A stretch of DNA of 64,000 nt from Ascarosepion bandense (lineage: Eukaryota; Mollusca; Cephalopoda; Sepiida; Sepiidae). How positions within the stretch are numbered: position 1 is the stretch's first letter; each line of letters begins with the position of its first letter. Below, piece after piece: positions 1 through 11,065 of the stretch. The notes under the pieces are model-generated. The model did not search any database, was not told where the DNA came from, and saw only the letters and a list, made by a program, of their open reading frames with translations. A program made the translations under genes and the position numbers. The stretch covers positions 7,393,501 to 7,457,500 of the forward strand of contig JBBBDQ010000224.1 in assembly GCA_037127315.1 (NCBI GenBank), written 5' to 3'.

Positions 1-537
1 ATTTAGCCCAATTTTTTTATGCAACCAATCTATTTGCCTGTCATGACTCCCAAAATTAATAATGCCTACATCTGTTTGATGTCATGTACAAAATCAGAAG
101 TATGTTAAAAAACAATAGAAAATATTGATCGGCAAAAATGCTTAACGTTAAGTTTTCTACGCCATTAAACTTATAAATGAAATTAGGTACAAATTTTAAA
201 TTGCCATAAACTACAGAGTCACTTTTACTTTTTCTTGAAAAATAAAATGTGAAACATTCTCATTTGATTTCATTATTTTTATTTTTCACAAATTTGTTTT
301 ACTTTTTCAGCCAGTAATACTGAATCTATCTGTAGAAATTATGCACCTGATTCAATGTGCGCTGTTCTGTGAAAACTAGATTAACGAAGCATAAAAGCAA
401 ATATAATATCTAAAAAAAATGAAACTCTGAAAATCATGCGTACAGGTATTAATATTGGGTTTACAAATGAGACTTATGCATCTTTGTTGATTTTGAATAA
501 TTATTTACATTATCCTAAAAACATTTTCTAGCATTAA
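1..537. other. AT-rich DNA, nothing recognised
   Basis: Low-complexity AT-rich sequence with frequent stops in all frames. I see no element ends, coding similarity or RNA structure here. Confidence 0.6.

Positions 538-580
<43 letters not shown>
538..580. repeat. (CA)n followed by (TA)n
   Basis: About 13 CA units run directly into about 8 TA units. The array ends exactly where the inverted-repeat element at 582 begins. Confidence 0.95.
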
Positions 581-581
581 C

Positions 582-985
582 GGGGTATTAAAAGTACTTT
601 TCTAAACTTTGTCGGTGGGTCCTTCATATCAAAACAAGAGCCATTCGACACAGTGTAAGAATGTTTAAAATGTCCGCAAGTCAATTACACGACGGGTGCA
701 TGTGTGTCGAGATGAAAGCGGAGGACCTTTTCAACGTTTGTTATAAGTTGCCATGTTGAGGTACACCGATTGCCTTTTGAACATATTTTTATATTCACAT
801 TTTACTTTGTTTTGATGCCAGAAAAAAATTAATTTTGATTGTATCTTAGATCGTACATTTAACAGCGTCTACTGTAAACTTTATATTTAATAAGTAAATA
901 AGAAATTTGGACTTATGTCTATATGTACTTTTGTTCTATTGTGAGGAACTTACTCCCAAAGTTTGTAAACGTAGATTTGATACAC
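582..985. mobile_element. Short TIR element, mariner-type MITE candidate
   Basis: The left end (from 582) and the reverse complement of the right end (to about 985) match over about 30 bases. Shared blocks in order are GTAT, AAA, TAC, TTT and AACTTTG. Both ends abut (TA)n, as expected for an element that targets and duplicates TA. The 400-bp interior has no transposase similarity I can see. I infer a non-autonomous Tc1/mariner-type element; the family is not identified. Confidence 0.6.
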
Positions 986-986
986 C

Positions 987-1015
987 ATATATATATATAT
1001 ATACATATATACATA

Positions 1016-1059
<44 letters not shown>
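987..1059. repeat. (TA)n array with TACATA interruptions
   Basis: Nearly pure TA dinucleotides for about 70 bases, starting at the right end of the TIR element. Confidence 0.95.
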
Positions 1060-1062
<3 letters not shown>

Positions 1063-1596
1063 CTGTTCACCAGTTATTGGTCATAATTAAATTATACCAG
1101 TACAGTATACAGTAATATTAAAAATTGTTCCATACATATATAATGTAGAGCTTTTAAATATTTTCATTTTTAATCGGTCGGTGACGCAACCTTGGCTTCA
1201 ACTTTTCGGCATTTTCAGGCGTTTTATATAACATGATTCTCCGAAGTTTTAATTTTTTCAAACGTAAAACAGAGATTTTACGAACGCACAAGATGAAGTT
1301 TGAAGTAAGTGAACTTTCGCAATAAGGAATGAGTTTTTTAAAAACTGTAAACATTTTCATCCAGGTTTGTATGATCCTAAAATAGAATTTCTGTTGTGTT
1401 TACATCCGGATTGTCTAGTTAGATTTTTTTTCGTTTTGGAAAAAATATTATGGCTAAATGTTGTATGTATTTTTTTTTCATACTAATCTGGTTAACCACG
1501 TGTGAAAATTGAAAGAAAAAACGGCAAAAGCCCTGATATAACATGGAGCATATTAAAATTTATGCCATGATACTTTTTCTAAAAGATTATTAAATA
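1060..1596. other. AT-rich DNA, nothing recognised
   Basis: No convincing coding frame, RNA or repeat boundary. A 68-codon open frame on the minus strand at 1154-1360 is lysine/leucine-rich and looks accidental. Confidence 0.5.
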
Positions 1597-1671
1597 TTTT
1601 TCCTACAAAAATGTATTGCAGGTAATATTTTTCTTCATAAATATATTACTGGTAATATTTTTTCTTTTTTA
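1597..1671 (-). repeat. Two units of a ~28-bp AT-rich minisatellite
   Basis: On the minus strand two consecutive units share the pattern ATTACC, then a purine-rich linker, AATA, ATTT. The same pattern recurs as about seven units at 16996-17200 on the plus strand. Confidence 0.55.
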
Positions 1672-1819
1672 CTATAAAAACTATTTTAATTCTTTAATAT
1701 TGTTTTGACGCACTTAACTATTTGCCCATAGCTGGGACCTTAACAAATGCTAGCGACCCGGATGAGGGTGGACTTGGGAACAACAGCAATTAAGAGGTGG
1801 TTTCATGCGCCTCAAAACT

Positions 1820-2006
1820 TCCCAATTACAGGCCTTACTTTCAGATGCAGTTTATTGTAAAGCCCAGAAGGCCTCTTTGGAAGCAGAGTTAACTCTCTGC
1901 AGAGGAATTGTTGGCGTATTTTGAAGCCACAGTCGATAGAGTAACTTCAGATAAGGCTCGATTTTTATTACAACAGCACCAAAAAGAAGGTCTATTTTCC
2001 TGTTAG
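1820..2006 (+). pseudogene. Possible decayed coding fragment, unknown
   Basis: Two adjacent frames join into a plausible helical protein piece of about 60 residues. The first frame runs from about 1820 to 1893 and includes KAQKASLEAELT. The second runs from 1893 to the TAG at 2004-2006 and includes EELLAYFEATVDRVTSDKAR. The local base composition is less AT-rich than the flanks. I do not recognise the family. It could be retroelement gag or an exon relic, or it could be chance. A frameshift near 1893 is required, so this is at most a pseudogene. Confidence 0.3.
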
Positions 2007-2340
2007 TGTAATGGTTTTCTCATTGTGATTCTCTATGCTTTTGTCTATTGATTGTATAGCAATCTACTCCTCCCTGTAGTAAAACAGGTAACATTATGTG
2101 TCATTTTCCCTAGATATAAAAATAACCAGGCTTGCTAATCAACACTATAGCTGGCGCCAGAAAATTACATTAAGATTAAATTTAACAGATTATATGACCT
2201 TTGTAGAAAAGTAGAATATTTTCTCATTTAATTCGAAGGCAAACTGGTTTAATTCTTAAATGGGTGCTGAAAAAGTTGATTCTATACATACAAAACAGAT
2301 AACGTATGCTCGTAACTTATTTAAATCCATGAACAGAAAT

Positions 2341-2347
2341 TTATATA

Positions 2348-2390
<43 letters not shown>
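2341..2390. repeat. (TA)n array
   Basis: About 50 bases of TA dinucleotides with two TTAA interruptions. Confidence 0.95.
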
Positions 2391-2391
<1 letters not shown>

Positions 2392-2580
2392 CGAACTTGT
2401 CTTTACTAGTTTCAAAAAACCCTCCGCGCATATACGCGGAAGGAAAGATGGTTGTAAAAAAAAGAAAGAGCTAACCACATGAACATCATCAGCCAAAGCG
2501 ATTTGGACCGAGCCCGTACGTAGCCCAAAGAAAAAACCCGAGACGAGTAATCAATAACAAAAACGCGCTCAATACTTAAG

Positions 2581-3269
2581 CAGAGCAGAATAAGTAAATT
2601 AACCTAGTGAAGATCCGTTTAGATGAAACCTTGGTAGGTTTGTTGGCTCACTAGGTTAATTTACTTTGCCATAACTTGCAGACGACTTGCTGTGCTACCT
2701 GGCATTTACGAGAAAAGCTCTAATGCAAACATTTCAGTATGTTTAGGTGTCAATCTGAAGATAGTTTAGAGAATTCGGAGAGGCGCTTGGCGTGATCACT
2801 TGTGATGGCGACGTTAAGCCTCCATTCTTCTTTCTACAATATCTCCGACTATGTCTGGCAACAGAAATCTACACCATGCCACAGAAGCAAGACAAACTAG
2901 TTATGGGTGGCAGATAATTTTTGTCGCCATAACACCTCTTACATCTGGCCACCTAACTTTCCAGACTGCAACCACTTTGATTATTATATTTCGGGCGCAG
3001 CTGGGCTTTGTAACACTAAAGATGTACTGAAGGCAAGGATAATGGATACATTCCCCCAACAGAAACAAGGAAACCACCCAGAAGAGTTGCAAGAAATTCT
3101 GAAGTCTTATGGATTTTGTGGTTGTGGCTGAATCCAGTGACGATTCTATCGGATAATTTTACTCTTTAATATTTGAAGCTATTTTTGTGCAACTTTTGTA
3201 AATATATCTGTTAAAATACGATCCAGTGTTATTTTCATTTTCGCGTAACGTAGACAACTCATCCATCGT

Positions 3270-3271
<2 letters not shown>
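2581..3271 (+). pseudogene. DD37D mariner-like element copy 1, deleted
   Basis: The left terminal repeat (AATAAGTAAATT at about 2589) matches the ends of the copies at 36441 and 58614, and the right end abuts (TA)n. The C-terminal half of a transposase is readable from about 2868. It includes WPPNFPDCNHFDYY (2949-2990), whose last Asp is the third catalytic residue at DD37D spacing. The residue expected to be the second catalytic Asp is Lys here (QQKSTPCH), and there is an in-frame stop after it. The first catalytic Asp and most of the N-terminal half are deleted. This copy carries a second deletion not seen in the others, plus a hairpin near its left end. It is non-functional. The family assignment rests on motif spacing and my memory of mariner motifs. 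Confidence 0.8.
2593..2665. other. Perfect 18-bp inverted repeat, 37-nt loop
   Basis: The arms at 2593-2610 and 2648-2665 are exact reverse complements. The outer eight bases of the left arm are mariner end sequence, so the hairpin probably arose by an inverted duplication of the element's own end. Confidence 0.85.

Positions 3272-3311
<40 letters not shown>
3272..3311. repeat. (TA)n array
   Basis: TA dinucleotides immediately to the right of the mariner end. Confidence 0.95.
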
Positions 3312-3312
<1 letters not shown>

Positions 3313-3340
3313 TAGTAAAGAACTATCATTCCCCTAAAAA

Positions 3341-3430
3341 TGTCTGACTTTATTTTGTTTTACGTTGAGAAAGGCATGTCATATAATTCCAAGTTTTAAT
3401 ATCTTTTTCATCATACTTCTATTTGATTTA
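3341..3430 (+). repeat. ~85-bp dispersed repeat, copy 1
   Basis: This segment is nearly identical to 5394-5480 in the same orientation. It shares an uninterrupted block of more than 40 bases ending in TTTTAATAT. There is no coding or RNA similarity; the element type is unknown. Confidence 0.8.
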
Positions 3431-3443
3431 AAGGCTAAATGCG

Positions 3444-3515
<72 letters not shown>
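3444..3515. repeat. (CA)n array
   Basis: About 36 pure CA units, followed by a short TG-rich stretch. Confidence 0.97.
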
Positions 3516-3517
<2 letters not shown>

Positions 3518-3904
3518 ATGTGTGTATAGTGCATTTATATTATCATTAATCTTGTTGTCGACTGTTTTTAGTGAACAGCATTTTTTGCTTATTCCGTGTG
3601 AGGCGGGGTGAAAGATGAGAGAAGGTAAATGATTTTCCTTTCAGCATATATCTTCATAAATATGAATGCGCTCGAGTAGTATTTGTTTTGATAATGACGT
3701 CATTTACGTGAAGAATTTAAGTGCTAGCGGAAATTGTATTACAAAACAGAACTTGAAAAATAAGTTTGTTTTTGCTATTCGATAGTATTCTTTGAGAGAA
3801 CGGGACATTATCCCACCGCAATTTGAACTCATTTTTGAACCATAACGCCTTAAGTACAATTTTCAATACAATAAATAAAAATCTCTTTACAACAAATAAG
3901 CAGA

Positions 3905-3956
3905 GTGTGTGTGAGAGAGATAGAGAGAGAAAGAGAGAAAGAGAAAGAGAGCGAAT
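3905..3956. repeat. TG/GA-rich compound microsatellite
   Basis: A short TG run is followed by about 40 bases made only of A and G with one T, on the plus strand. Confidence 0.85.
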
Positions 3957-4287
3957 TAAATATAAATATTTACATTCGCACATGCCAGATTAATTGGTGC
4001 ATCCAAAGAGATAGTAATGTAATTGCGATGGTTTGCGTATGTAACATCGTAAGTTTTACAAAGGTTTTAACAATACATGAAAGAAATATTGTGTTTTAAA
4101 CCTCGTGAATCTGTGTACTCTCCATAAAAATCTTTTAAAAAAATATTAAATAATATTTTTCTGTCCTATATACACCAGTAAATCTAGCTCAAGGGACATA
4201 TAGAATATAACATATATATTTTAGTTTATGACATGTATTCATTTAGTTTAACAACCACCTTCAGAATCACATTTTAGAGTTTTGACA

Positions 4288-4335
4288 AGGATCGAACTCA
4301 CTTATTGGCTTTTGATATTCATTTGCCGAGCTCTG
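4288..4335 (-). repeat. tRNA-like SINE remnant (weak)
   Basis: The minus strand contains GAGTTCGATCC, a good match to a Pol III B box, followed by degenerate sequence. The same B-box string occurs in the SINE copies near 55.7 kb. The rest is too decayed to align by eye. Confidence 0.35.
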
Positions 4336-5076
4336 CACTACGAAGAACAAACAGGATGGAAAACGACTTAATTATACTCCCACAACTTCTAGGATTATAC
4401 GTATATTTTATCGATAAAAATAGTCATGAGCGTATAACAGATAATGTTGAAACACTTAAGGCGTAAAAAACTTTCAATCAGATTCCATCTGCTAATTTTC
4501 TCACTGTTTTTTCCATAAATATATTTGTGTGTATTTGCGCGTGTGCTTGCCTTTATTCACTCCCCTCTTGATTGTTATATATTACTTATATAAATGAATA
4601 ACACCTGCCTCATTTCGAACTATCCTTATAGATTGTGTCCACCTTTGAAAGCATTTTACAAGATTATTTACCATCTGCTGGCTTTTTATACACGTACAAC
4701 TTCCATTAACAATGCATCTGGTTATTTTACAGGCCTACATTAAATATGCATGCGTCCCCAATCTCTCAATGGTTTTCAGATTAAAACGTATCCACCAATT
4801 ATAAATCTAGTAAAAGTCCAGTAACTTAAATTTGGGCTTGGTAAAACAGTTACATTACTGAAGAAAACTTGATTTCCTATAAATTTGACTGTCTTCCTTT
4901 TGTAGTCATTCTTCTATTTATATACTAGTATGCTACATTTAAAAATGACGGAAACATTAACCAGTCTCTCCAAAATGAGTGTCTGTGCGACCAACTCAAG
5001 TGCCGTAAAGGACCTAAGCCAGATATCAGGGGATATGCTTAGGGTTAGAATGTAGCATAGTTGCGCACAGGAAAAA

Positions 5077-5121
<45 letters not shown>
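5077..5121. repeat. (TATC)n array
   Basis: About eleven perfect TATC units. Confidence 0.97.
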
Positions 5122-5393
5122 GAGTGTATTTGAATGAAAAGAAACTACTGTTACACATAGCTTGAAGGCGCATAGAAAGAGGGGAAATGATGATAGAGTA
5201 AGATAGAGGTAGGAACGCATAGAAGAAATACTACACAAAAGCCGAATTCAATTTTCCATCGAGAAACGATGAAGATACAGAAACGCTTCACCTTAAAACT
5301 AAAACCCTATTCAGAGGTAAACCCATTGGTAATCGAAAGTTTTAAAACCTATGATTAAAGAAGAAGTAGTATTGATTAGAGAGAAGTCGACAG

Positions 5394-5480
5394 ATTCTCA
5401 TGATTTATTTTGTTTTTCGTTGAGAAAGGCATGTCATATAATTCCAAGTTTTAATATATTTTCATCATACTTCTATTTAT
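5394..5480 (+). repeat. ~85-bp dispersed repeat, copy 2
   Basis: Second copy of the repeat at 3341-3430, differing by a few substitutions and single-base indels. The two lie about 2 kb apart in direct orientation. Confidence 0.8.
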
Positions 5481-5499
5481 TTTTTATTTTTGTAGGAAT

Positions 5500-6795
5500 A
5501 GGATCAATCAGTTTATTGCATGTTAAAAATTCAAGTAACCTGATTGAATAACTAATGGAAATAAATATGACAGATAAACTCATGTCTAGCTTCGATCTTA
5601 AATCCCTCAATATTAAAATTGTTACGAACAAATGCCTAAATCTTTTTTTTTTAAATGCATCTAATACATTGAGCAATAATCTTCTTCCTTAACTAGAAAC
5701 AGTTACATTTTCCAGACTGGAATACGAAAAACTTTTTGAGAAATGTGCAAAATATTTTTGCCCAACGACCAGTAGAGCAGTGTATTCTAAAAGACATTGT
5801 AAATGCATACAATAGCATATCTTAATGATAAAACTGAAGTTTAAATGTCTACTCTCTCTACATCTCTAATGATTCATAGACTGCAACTCCTATGCGTATT
5901 CTAGAATTCCTTGAAAAAATCAGAAATAGATATGATATTGACCCGTATGGTAACGATAATAGATATTAAGCAGAAAAAAACTTAGTTTTTTAGTCTGTCT
6001 ATAAATAATATAATCTTTTGAATTTGGAGAAAATAAACATTTAATAAGCAATAGTATAAATCACAGATCTTAAATCAGAAATAACTTATATTCAGGTTTT
6101 GATTAGATTCAGTTTAATAACAATACATGATTCTACTGTATTGAGCAACATTCGTTTTATTTCTTTGTTCATAAAAAAGATAGCTCATTAAACCTTAATT
6201 GGTCCGGCAATCAAGACATGACAAGAAAGATTCTGGTAGATTATTTGTAGACATTTGATTAGATACTTTCAAATGTTTTACACTTACAAAAAGGGAAAAC
6301 GTACTCAGATTAATTCTTTACTTAACAGTGACACAATCGGCTGATTTGTTGAAACGATTAATTTATGAAATCAGGTATTGCTTGAGATAAACCCTGCGTT
6401 CTATTCTATTGCCTTTACTTTACTTTAAGGAGAAAACTAGTCGATAGTTTTATCAACAAAAGCCCGACATTATTTCTTTCTCTTTCAGCACCTACATATT
6501 AAAATACTTGTTCTACAGGACACGAGAGAAATACAAAAAGGAAAACTAATAATCAATATATTATACTAAAAATAATATGACAAATCCACCAGATGCAGTT
6601 ATATGTACCTAAAGGTGGTTGTTTAAAGGTTAAAAATAATTTGCTTAAAATCATTTTGCTAAATTAAATTTCGGCATTAAATTATCAATATAACGTTGAT
6701 ATGCAGGCAAACAAACTACCCACATATATGAGCTGATAATTTTCGCATACAGCTGTGTATATATATTCCAAAGCAGTGTTAAAATCTTTCATATA

Positions 6796-6798
<3 letters not shown>
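5500..6798. other. AT-rich DNA, nothing recognised
   Basis: No coding similarity, RNA gene or clear element boundary is visible in this 1.3-kb stretch. Confidence 0.5.

Positions 6799-6840
<42 letters not shown>
6799..6840. repeat. (TA)n array
   Basis: About 20 TA units. Confidence 0.95.
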
Positions 6841-6841
<1 letters not shown>

Positions 6842-7235
6842 AGTGTATCCCTGCCGTCAAAGCTGGAGGCAAAATATTGAAATAGATTATATATATTATA
6901 TAATAAAGACAACGGTCTTTATTATAATACAGAGGAAATATCAATTCTTTTCTAACTCTACAATTGACTTATCTGGAGTGTCCAAACCCGACTTCCCACC
7001 TTTCAATCTAGAACTGAGGCCTAACTAAGTGATTTATATATAACCCCGTCTCTGGTCTCTAAGATTATTTCTAAGCTTGTCTCCCATAAAGCAAGTGAAT
7101 ATGATGGAATTCCAGCCATCGTCCTAAAGAAATATGCCCTGAATTCTCTCCTGTTCTCTCCAAACCATTTAACGCATTACTCAATAAATACCGGGCCTAA
7201 CTAATAAAGTAACAACGTATAGGCAAAATTCGACT

Positions 7236-8008
7236 TTATTCATCAACATAGTCTTCTTCTGATTCCAACGCTTCTCAAACAATTCGATGCCCTTTTGTAG
7301 AACGATTTGATTTTGGCCTAAAAGTATGCCTCAGTTTACGATATCACTTCTTCACTGGAGTCAAATCTTTTTCCGTGGAGCATTCTTTGAGGTCTCCAAA
7401 GAGTCAATAGTTGCTAGTGTGGGAACAAATCTGGAGAATAGGGTGAATGCGGAAGCAATTCGAAGTGCAATTCATGTAGTTTTGCTATTGTTACGATCGA
7501 TTTGTGACACAGTGCGTTGTCTTGGTGAAAGATCACTTTTTCTTCTTCATTGTGGCCGTTTTTTGGCGATTTCCTTCTTCAGATGCACTAATAATGCTAT
7601 ATAATATTCGCTATTTGCAGTTCTTCCTTCTCAAGGTAATCAAAGAACAAAATACCTTGTGCATCTCAAAATACAAAGGCCAAAAGCTTGCCAGCTGATG
7701 TTTGCATGGTTGGTCGATTTGAACAGATTTCATCTGCTACTGTCCACTCAACGGACTGCTGATTTGACTCCGTAGTGAAGTGGTGGATTCATATTTCATT
7801 CATTGTCACATATTTATGCAAAAACTCTTTCTTGTTGATTTGAACTAGTTGCAATCAACGCTCTGAATCGCCGACTTCCTTGTTATTTTTGATCGACTGT
7901 GAGCAAACGCGTCCGAATAACACTTATCAAGCCATTTCTTTGCTTGAACAGTATTTTTCTCGTCCGAAAGCAATGCTTTATCAGCACAGGAAATTCAGAT
8001 TTTTCCAT
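7236..8008 (-). pseudogene. DD34D mariner transposase pseudogene
   Basis: The minus strand starts at an ATG at 8008 (MEKSEF) and ends in the typical mariner terminus YVDE plus stop (stop 7236-7238). After the start, an N-terminal helix-turn-helix piece (TVQAKKWLDKCY) is readable, then an internal deletion. The first catalytic motif reads VTMNEI then stop then IHHF, so Asp has become Asn and the expected Trp codon is TGA. The second motif, FHQDNALCH, is intact. PYSPDL follows at the right distance, but the third Asp codon is lost. A frameshift lies in the KSFYK region. It is shorter than the roughly 345 codons usual for the family and cannot encode a transposase. The family is known from mariner motifs; the boundaries of the element (about 7190-8150) are inferred. 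Confidence 0.88.
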
Positions 8009-8144
8009 TGTTTTGAAAATTTGAAAAAGTAGCTTCACTTAACTGTAATTTGTAAACTAATAATTCAATTGGGCTCAAATTTTATCACGCGCCATTTAAA
8101 GGTTATTACTTAATAAAAATCATATGGATTTTTTTATCTAAACA

Positions 8145-8335
8145 CATATCAGCAATGTAATCGATCCGAATTTGGCAGCTTGATTTCAGTCACTTTCTCA
8201 CAGACGGGTTATGGCTTCACTCTGTCTTTTCTACTAATATTTTCACGACTAAGTAACGAGCTTCATTCCCTGGTGCCCATCCACATAAAGTTACTCGTAA
8301 TACTAGATTGGCTGACAACCATGACTGAGTTTTCC
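8145..8335 (+). pseudogene. CR1/jockey-like LINE, RT C-terminal fragment
   Basis: The plus strand reads NVIDPNLA, QSLSHRR, ASLCLFY and HKVTRNTRLADNHD, with stops and frame changes between them. These blocks match the same region of the longer copy at 27295-27852. Only the C-terminal tail of the reverse transcriptase ORF is present. It ends at the junction with the mariner copy on the minus strand. The exact clade (CR1, jockey or a relative) cannot be set from this fragment. Confidence 0.75.
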
Positions 8336-8803
8336 TACTTGTGTGACATGGTGTAGAATGCCGTTGCCAGATATAGGGAGTTCAAGCAGCCACTTTTTTA
8401 CCAAAGGCAGCACTACCTTCTCAAGGCACATGATGTAGGCCAACCTGTTGATTCTGAAGTCCTGTGGAAATATAAATGAAGGTATAACTTCACCACCACT
8501 AGTGATAACTCCAAATACAATAATGTTGACTGGATATATGATCCAACTCTTTCCGAATTCTATGCATTATCCTCAGATTGACACTTTGAAATATTCGTAT
8601 TACAGATTCCGTTGCGAATTTTAAGCAAAACAGCATACCGTTTCCACATATTTGGCGGGGTGAATTGCGTCATGGTGCTCTTTCTGACAGACGGTGCTCA
8701 AGAGACCCAACTATATTCTACAGTCGACAAAATAAAAAACGAACAACGCGTGTGCACGAAATTATAAATAAAAAATGGCGACAGTTTACCCATCGCACTC
8801 TGT
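8316..8803 (-). pseudogene. DD37D mariner-like element copy 2, truncated
   Basis: On the minus strand the 5' end near 8803 matches the other copies (GGGTAAACTGTCGCC). It continues through the leader and a remnant of the DNA-binding region to KELDHISSQ, followed directly by VFGVITS. The segment between these, including the first catalytic Asp, is missing at the same point as in the 36.4-kb and 58.6-kb copies. At the second catalytic motif the Asp reads as His (QRHSTPCH). The copy stops about 20 codons later, at a junction with LINE sequence. It is non-coding today. Confidence 0.8.
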
Positions 8804-9614
8804 TTTCTCAGATTCATGCGAATCCCACGTTTCAGGAATTACCAAATATTGTTATGGCGCTATGCTCTTTTAAAATCATGATAGTGCACCACCTGTCAAA
8901 AGAAATACAAAAATCTGTTTTTTCCATTCTGATAAACGTTAAGGTGTAGTTTTTATCACTACAATTGAATGTGAAGAACGCGTTTCGTTTATTTTTATAT
9001 TATGCATAAGCGATGTGACTTTTTTAAATTAGTTCTCTTTAAAAAGTTAAAACGTGTGGGAAATTAAATGCATGAAAATGAGCTGGCTTGAAAAGAAAAG
9101 TGTAAAAGAAATCAAAAGAGTGACAGAAAGCGAGCGATAGAGAAAGTGCGAGTGATAGAGAAAGAAAGAGAAAGAACAAAAAAGTAAGGTAAGAAAGAAG
9201 AAGAAAGAAAGAAAACATTGAAAGAAAAAGTAAAAGAGAAAAAAAGAAAGAATAAGTTTGAAGTAAATTTGAAATGAAGAGATAAATACGAGGGAAATTG
9301 ATATAAAAAGAAAGCTGCTATGAAAGTTTACTACTGTTAATTACGAAAACTGCTTACCTTAAAAGCTAAATCTTTCGTCATTTTTTGTGTATTTGTTTTG
9401 AAACTATTTTGCTATACATGGTCATTACGTCTAGATTATCTATATATTTCATTTACCCATAAACATTAGCCCTAAGAAAAATATAGGAGTGACCGATTTC
9501 CCTTTTTGTACAATTCACTTTATCCTCTAGTAACATATATAGTCTATTAAATGGATGGAAGCACTGGATCTGAAGATTTTACTTAGGCGTGAAATTAACA
9601 GTCACTATGCAATA

Positions 9615-9615
<1 letters not shown>
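8804..9615. other. AT-rich DNA with a purine tract
   Basis: Apart from the purine-rich tract at 9095-9300, no feature is recognised. Confidence 0.5.
9095..9300 (+). repeat. Purine-rich tract (GA/GAAA)
   Basis: About 200 bases overwhelmingly A and G on the plus strand, with degenerate GAGAAAG and GAAAGAA units. Confidence 0.8.

Positions 9616-9668
<53 letters not shown>
9616..9668. repeat. (TA)n array
   Basis: About 26 TA units. Confidence 0.95.
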
Positions 9669-9669
<1 letters not shown>

Positions 9670-10058
9670 GAAAACTGAAATTGAGTATTTTTTGTTCGAA
9701 AGAAATGGAAAAAGAAGAAAAACGATAAATAAAAGAAAGGAAATAAAAGAGTATTACACAAATGAAAATTTATTTAAGACGAAAAGTAAATCAGTTTTGT
9801 TCGACTCTTTCCTTAGACACAGGCCAAGACCATCAGTTTTTTGTGTCGGGCAATCAACCAATTTTTGCTCACTGCTTCTCACGATGAGGTATTCCGACTT
9901 TATGAGAAAAAGAGAATATAATGAAACACATTCATCTTTTCTTCGTGAGAGATAAATGACGTGATATTGGCTCAGTGTTGAGAAGTTGGCTCAGATCATT
10001 TCTTTAGCCTCACCGCACACAAATGATTCTTCTTTTGTTTTTTTAATGTAAATTAAAC

Positions 10059-10108
<50 letters not shown>

Positions 10109-10850
10109 ATCTATCTATGTGTGTGTGTGTGTGTGTTTTGAAACAGGTCCAGCTATTTCTTTTCCTGACTAATCGTAAAATACTAAGTTAATTTTAAGAG
10201 CTCGATGAATGAACAACAACAACTTAGATACAACAGTAAAAATGAAAACACTCTTTCTTAAAGAAACAATACCAAATTACTTGTATGATACAACAAATAT
10301 GGGGAAAAACCTTCAGATAATTTTTTAATAAGACATTCTCATGTCGGATGAATAATTTTTCATCTTGTATCTGAATATTTTTAATATATTATGCTCCTAT
10401 ATCCTTATAAATTTCTCTCTTCTTAAATAAAAATTAACACTAAGTGCTACATTGTTATAGCTACATTGTTGTTGCCTGTTTGCACTGGCTCGTTTAAATA
10501 AAAAATGCCGTTTACTGAAACTAAATGACTATAAAACGGTGACAATGATTTTGCATAGCCACAGCCATTGTGGTTTCGAAATTTTATTCTGCCATACAGA
10601 TTACGCTACATGATACTATCAATGCACAACAAAATTTGGTTTATAAAAAATGCAAGGTACCACAATTTCACGGTGTTTGAAAACGTATATAGACATCGAC
10701 ACGGAAAAATGAAAAGTTCGCAAAAAACGTAAGCACGTCCACATTCAAAGAAAGTGTTACTTACGAATTTTGAAATGTATAAATTTCTAGGTTGAGAAAT
10801 GCTTTATATTATTTATATTCGGATTATTATCGTCATTTTTGTTGTTACAG
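9669..10850. other. AT-rich DNA with one microsatellite
   Basis: It holds the (TC)n/(TG)n tract at 10060-10136 and nothing else I can identify. Confidence 0.5.
10060..10136. repeat. (TC)n then (TATC)n then (TG)n
   Basis: About 22 TC units, three TATC-like units and about ten TG units in a row. Confidence 0.95.
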
Positions 10851-10935
10851 GCTGAAAGACACAGCGGTCAAAAACGTTATGATAACAACAAAGATGAGGA
10901 GAATAGTCAAAATATAAATAGTGTAAATAATGAAT
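10851..10935 (+). mobile_element. Penelope-like terminal fragment
   Basis: It shares AACAACAAAGATGAGGA and a downstream AATAGT...AATAAT tail with fragments at 17555, 18655, 29565 and 45431. It also resembles the 3' end of the Penelope-like element at 44250. I read it as a solo pseudo-LTR or 3'-end remnant. The link to Penelope is inferred from the shared tail. Confidence 0.5.
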
Positions 10936-11065
10936 TTAGAACTTTAAAAGTAATATTTTTCGAACATACTTTTTCTTGTTTCAGCTTCCTACTTTGCTAG
11001 GGTCATAACCTCACTACGCTAAGTATAGTTGGTGTGTTTTTTTTATAGCAAGTAGGTTTTTATAG

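Larger units (their letters stand above)
3516..5076. other. AT-rich DNA with minor repeats
   Basis: It holds a short compound TG/GA tract at 3905-3956 and a weak tRNA-like remnant near 4288. No gene is seen. The low-complexity frames at 3717-3983 are products of the GA tract. Confidence 0.5.

Noticed and set aside
10851..10935. Hammerhead core in the Penelope-like ends
   Set aside because: Strings like CTGAAGA...CGAAAAC (44258) and GCTGAAACGTT-like occur, but core positions are changed and stem II and the cleavage-site stem do not pair well. Only the 13.5-kb motif meets the consensus.
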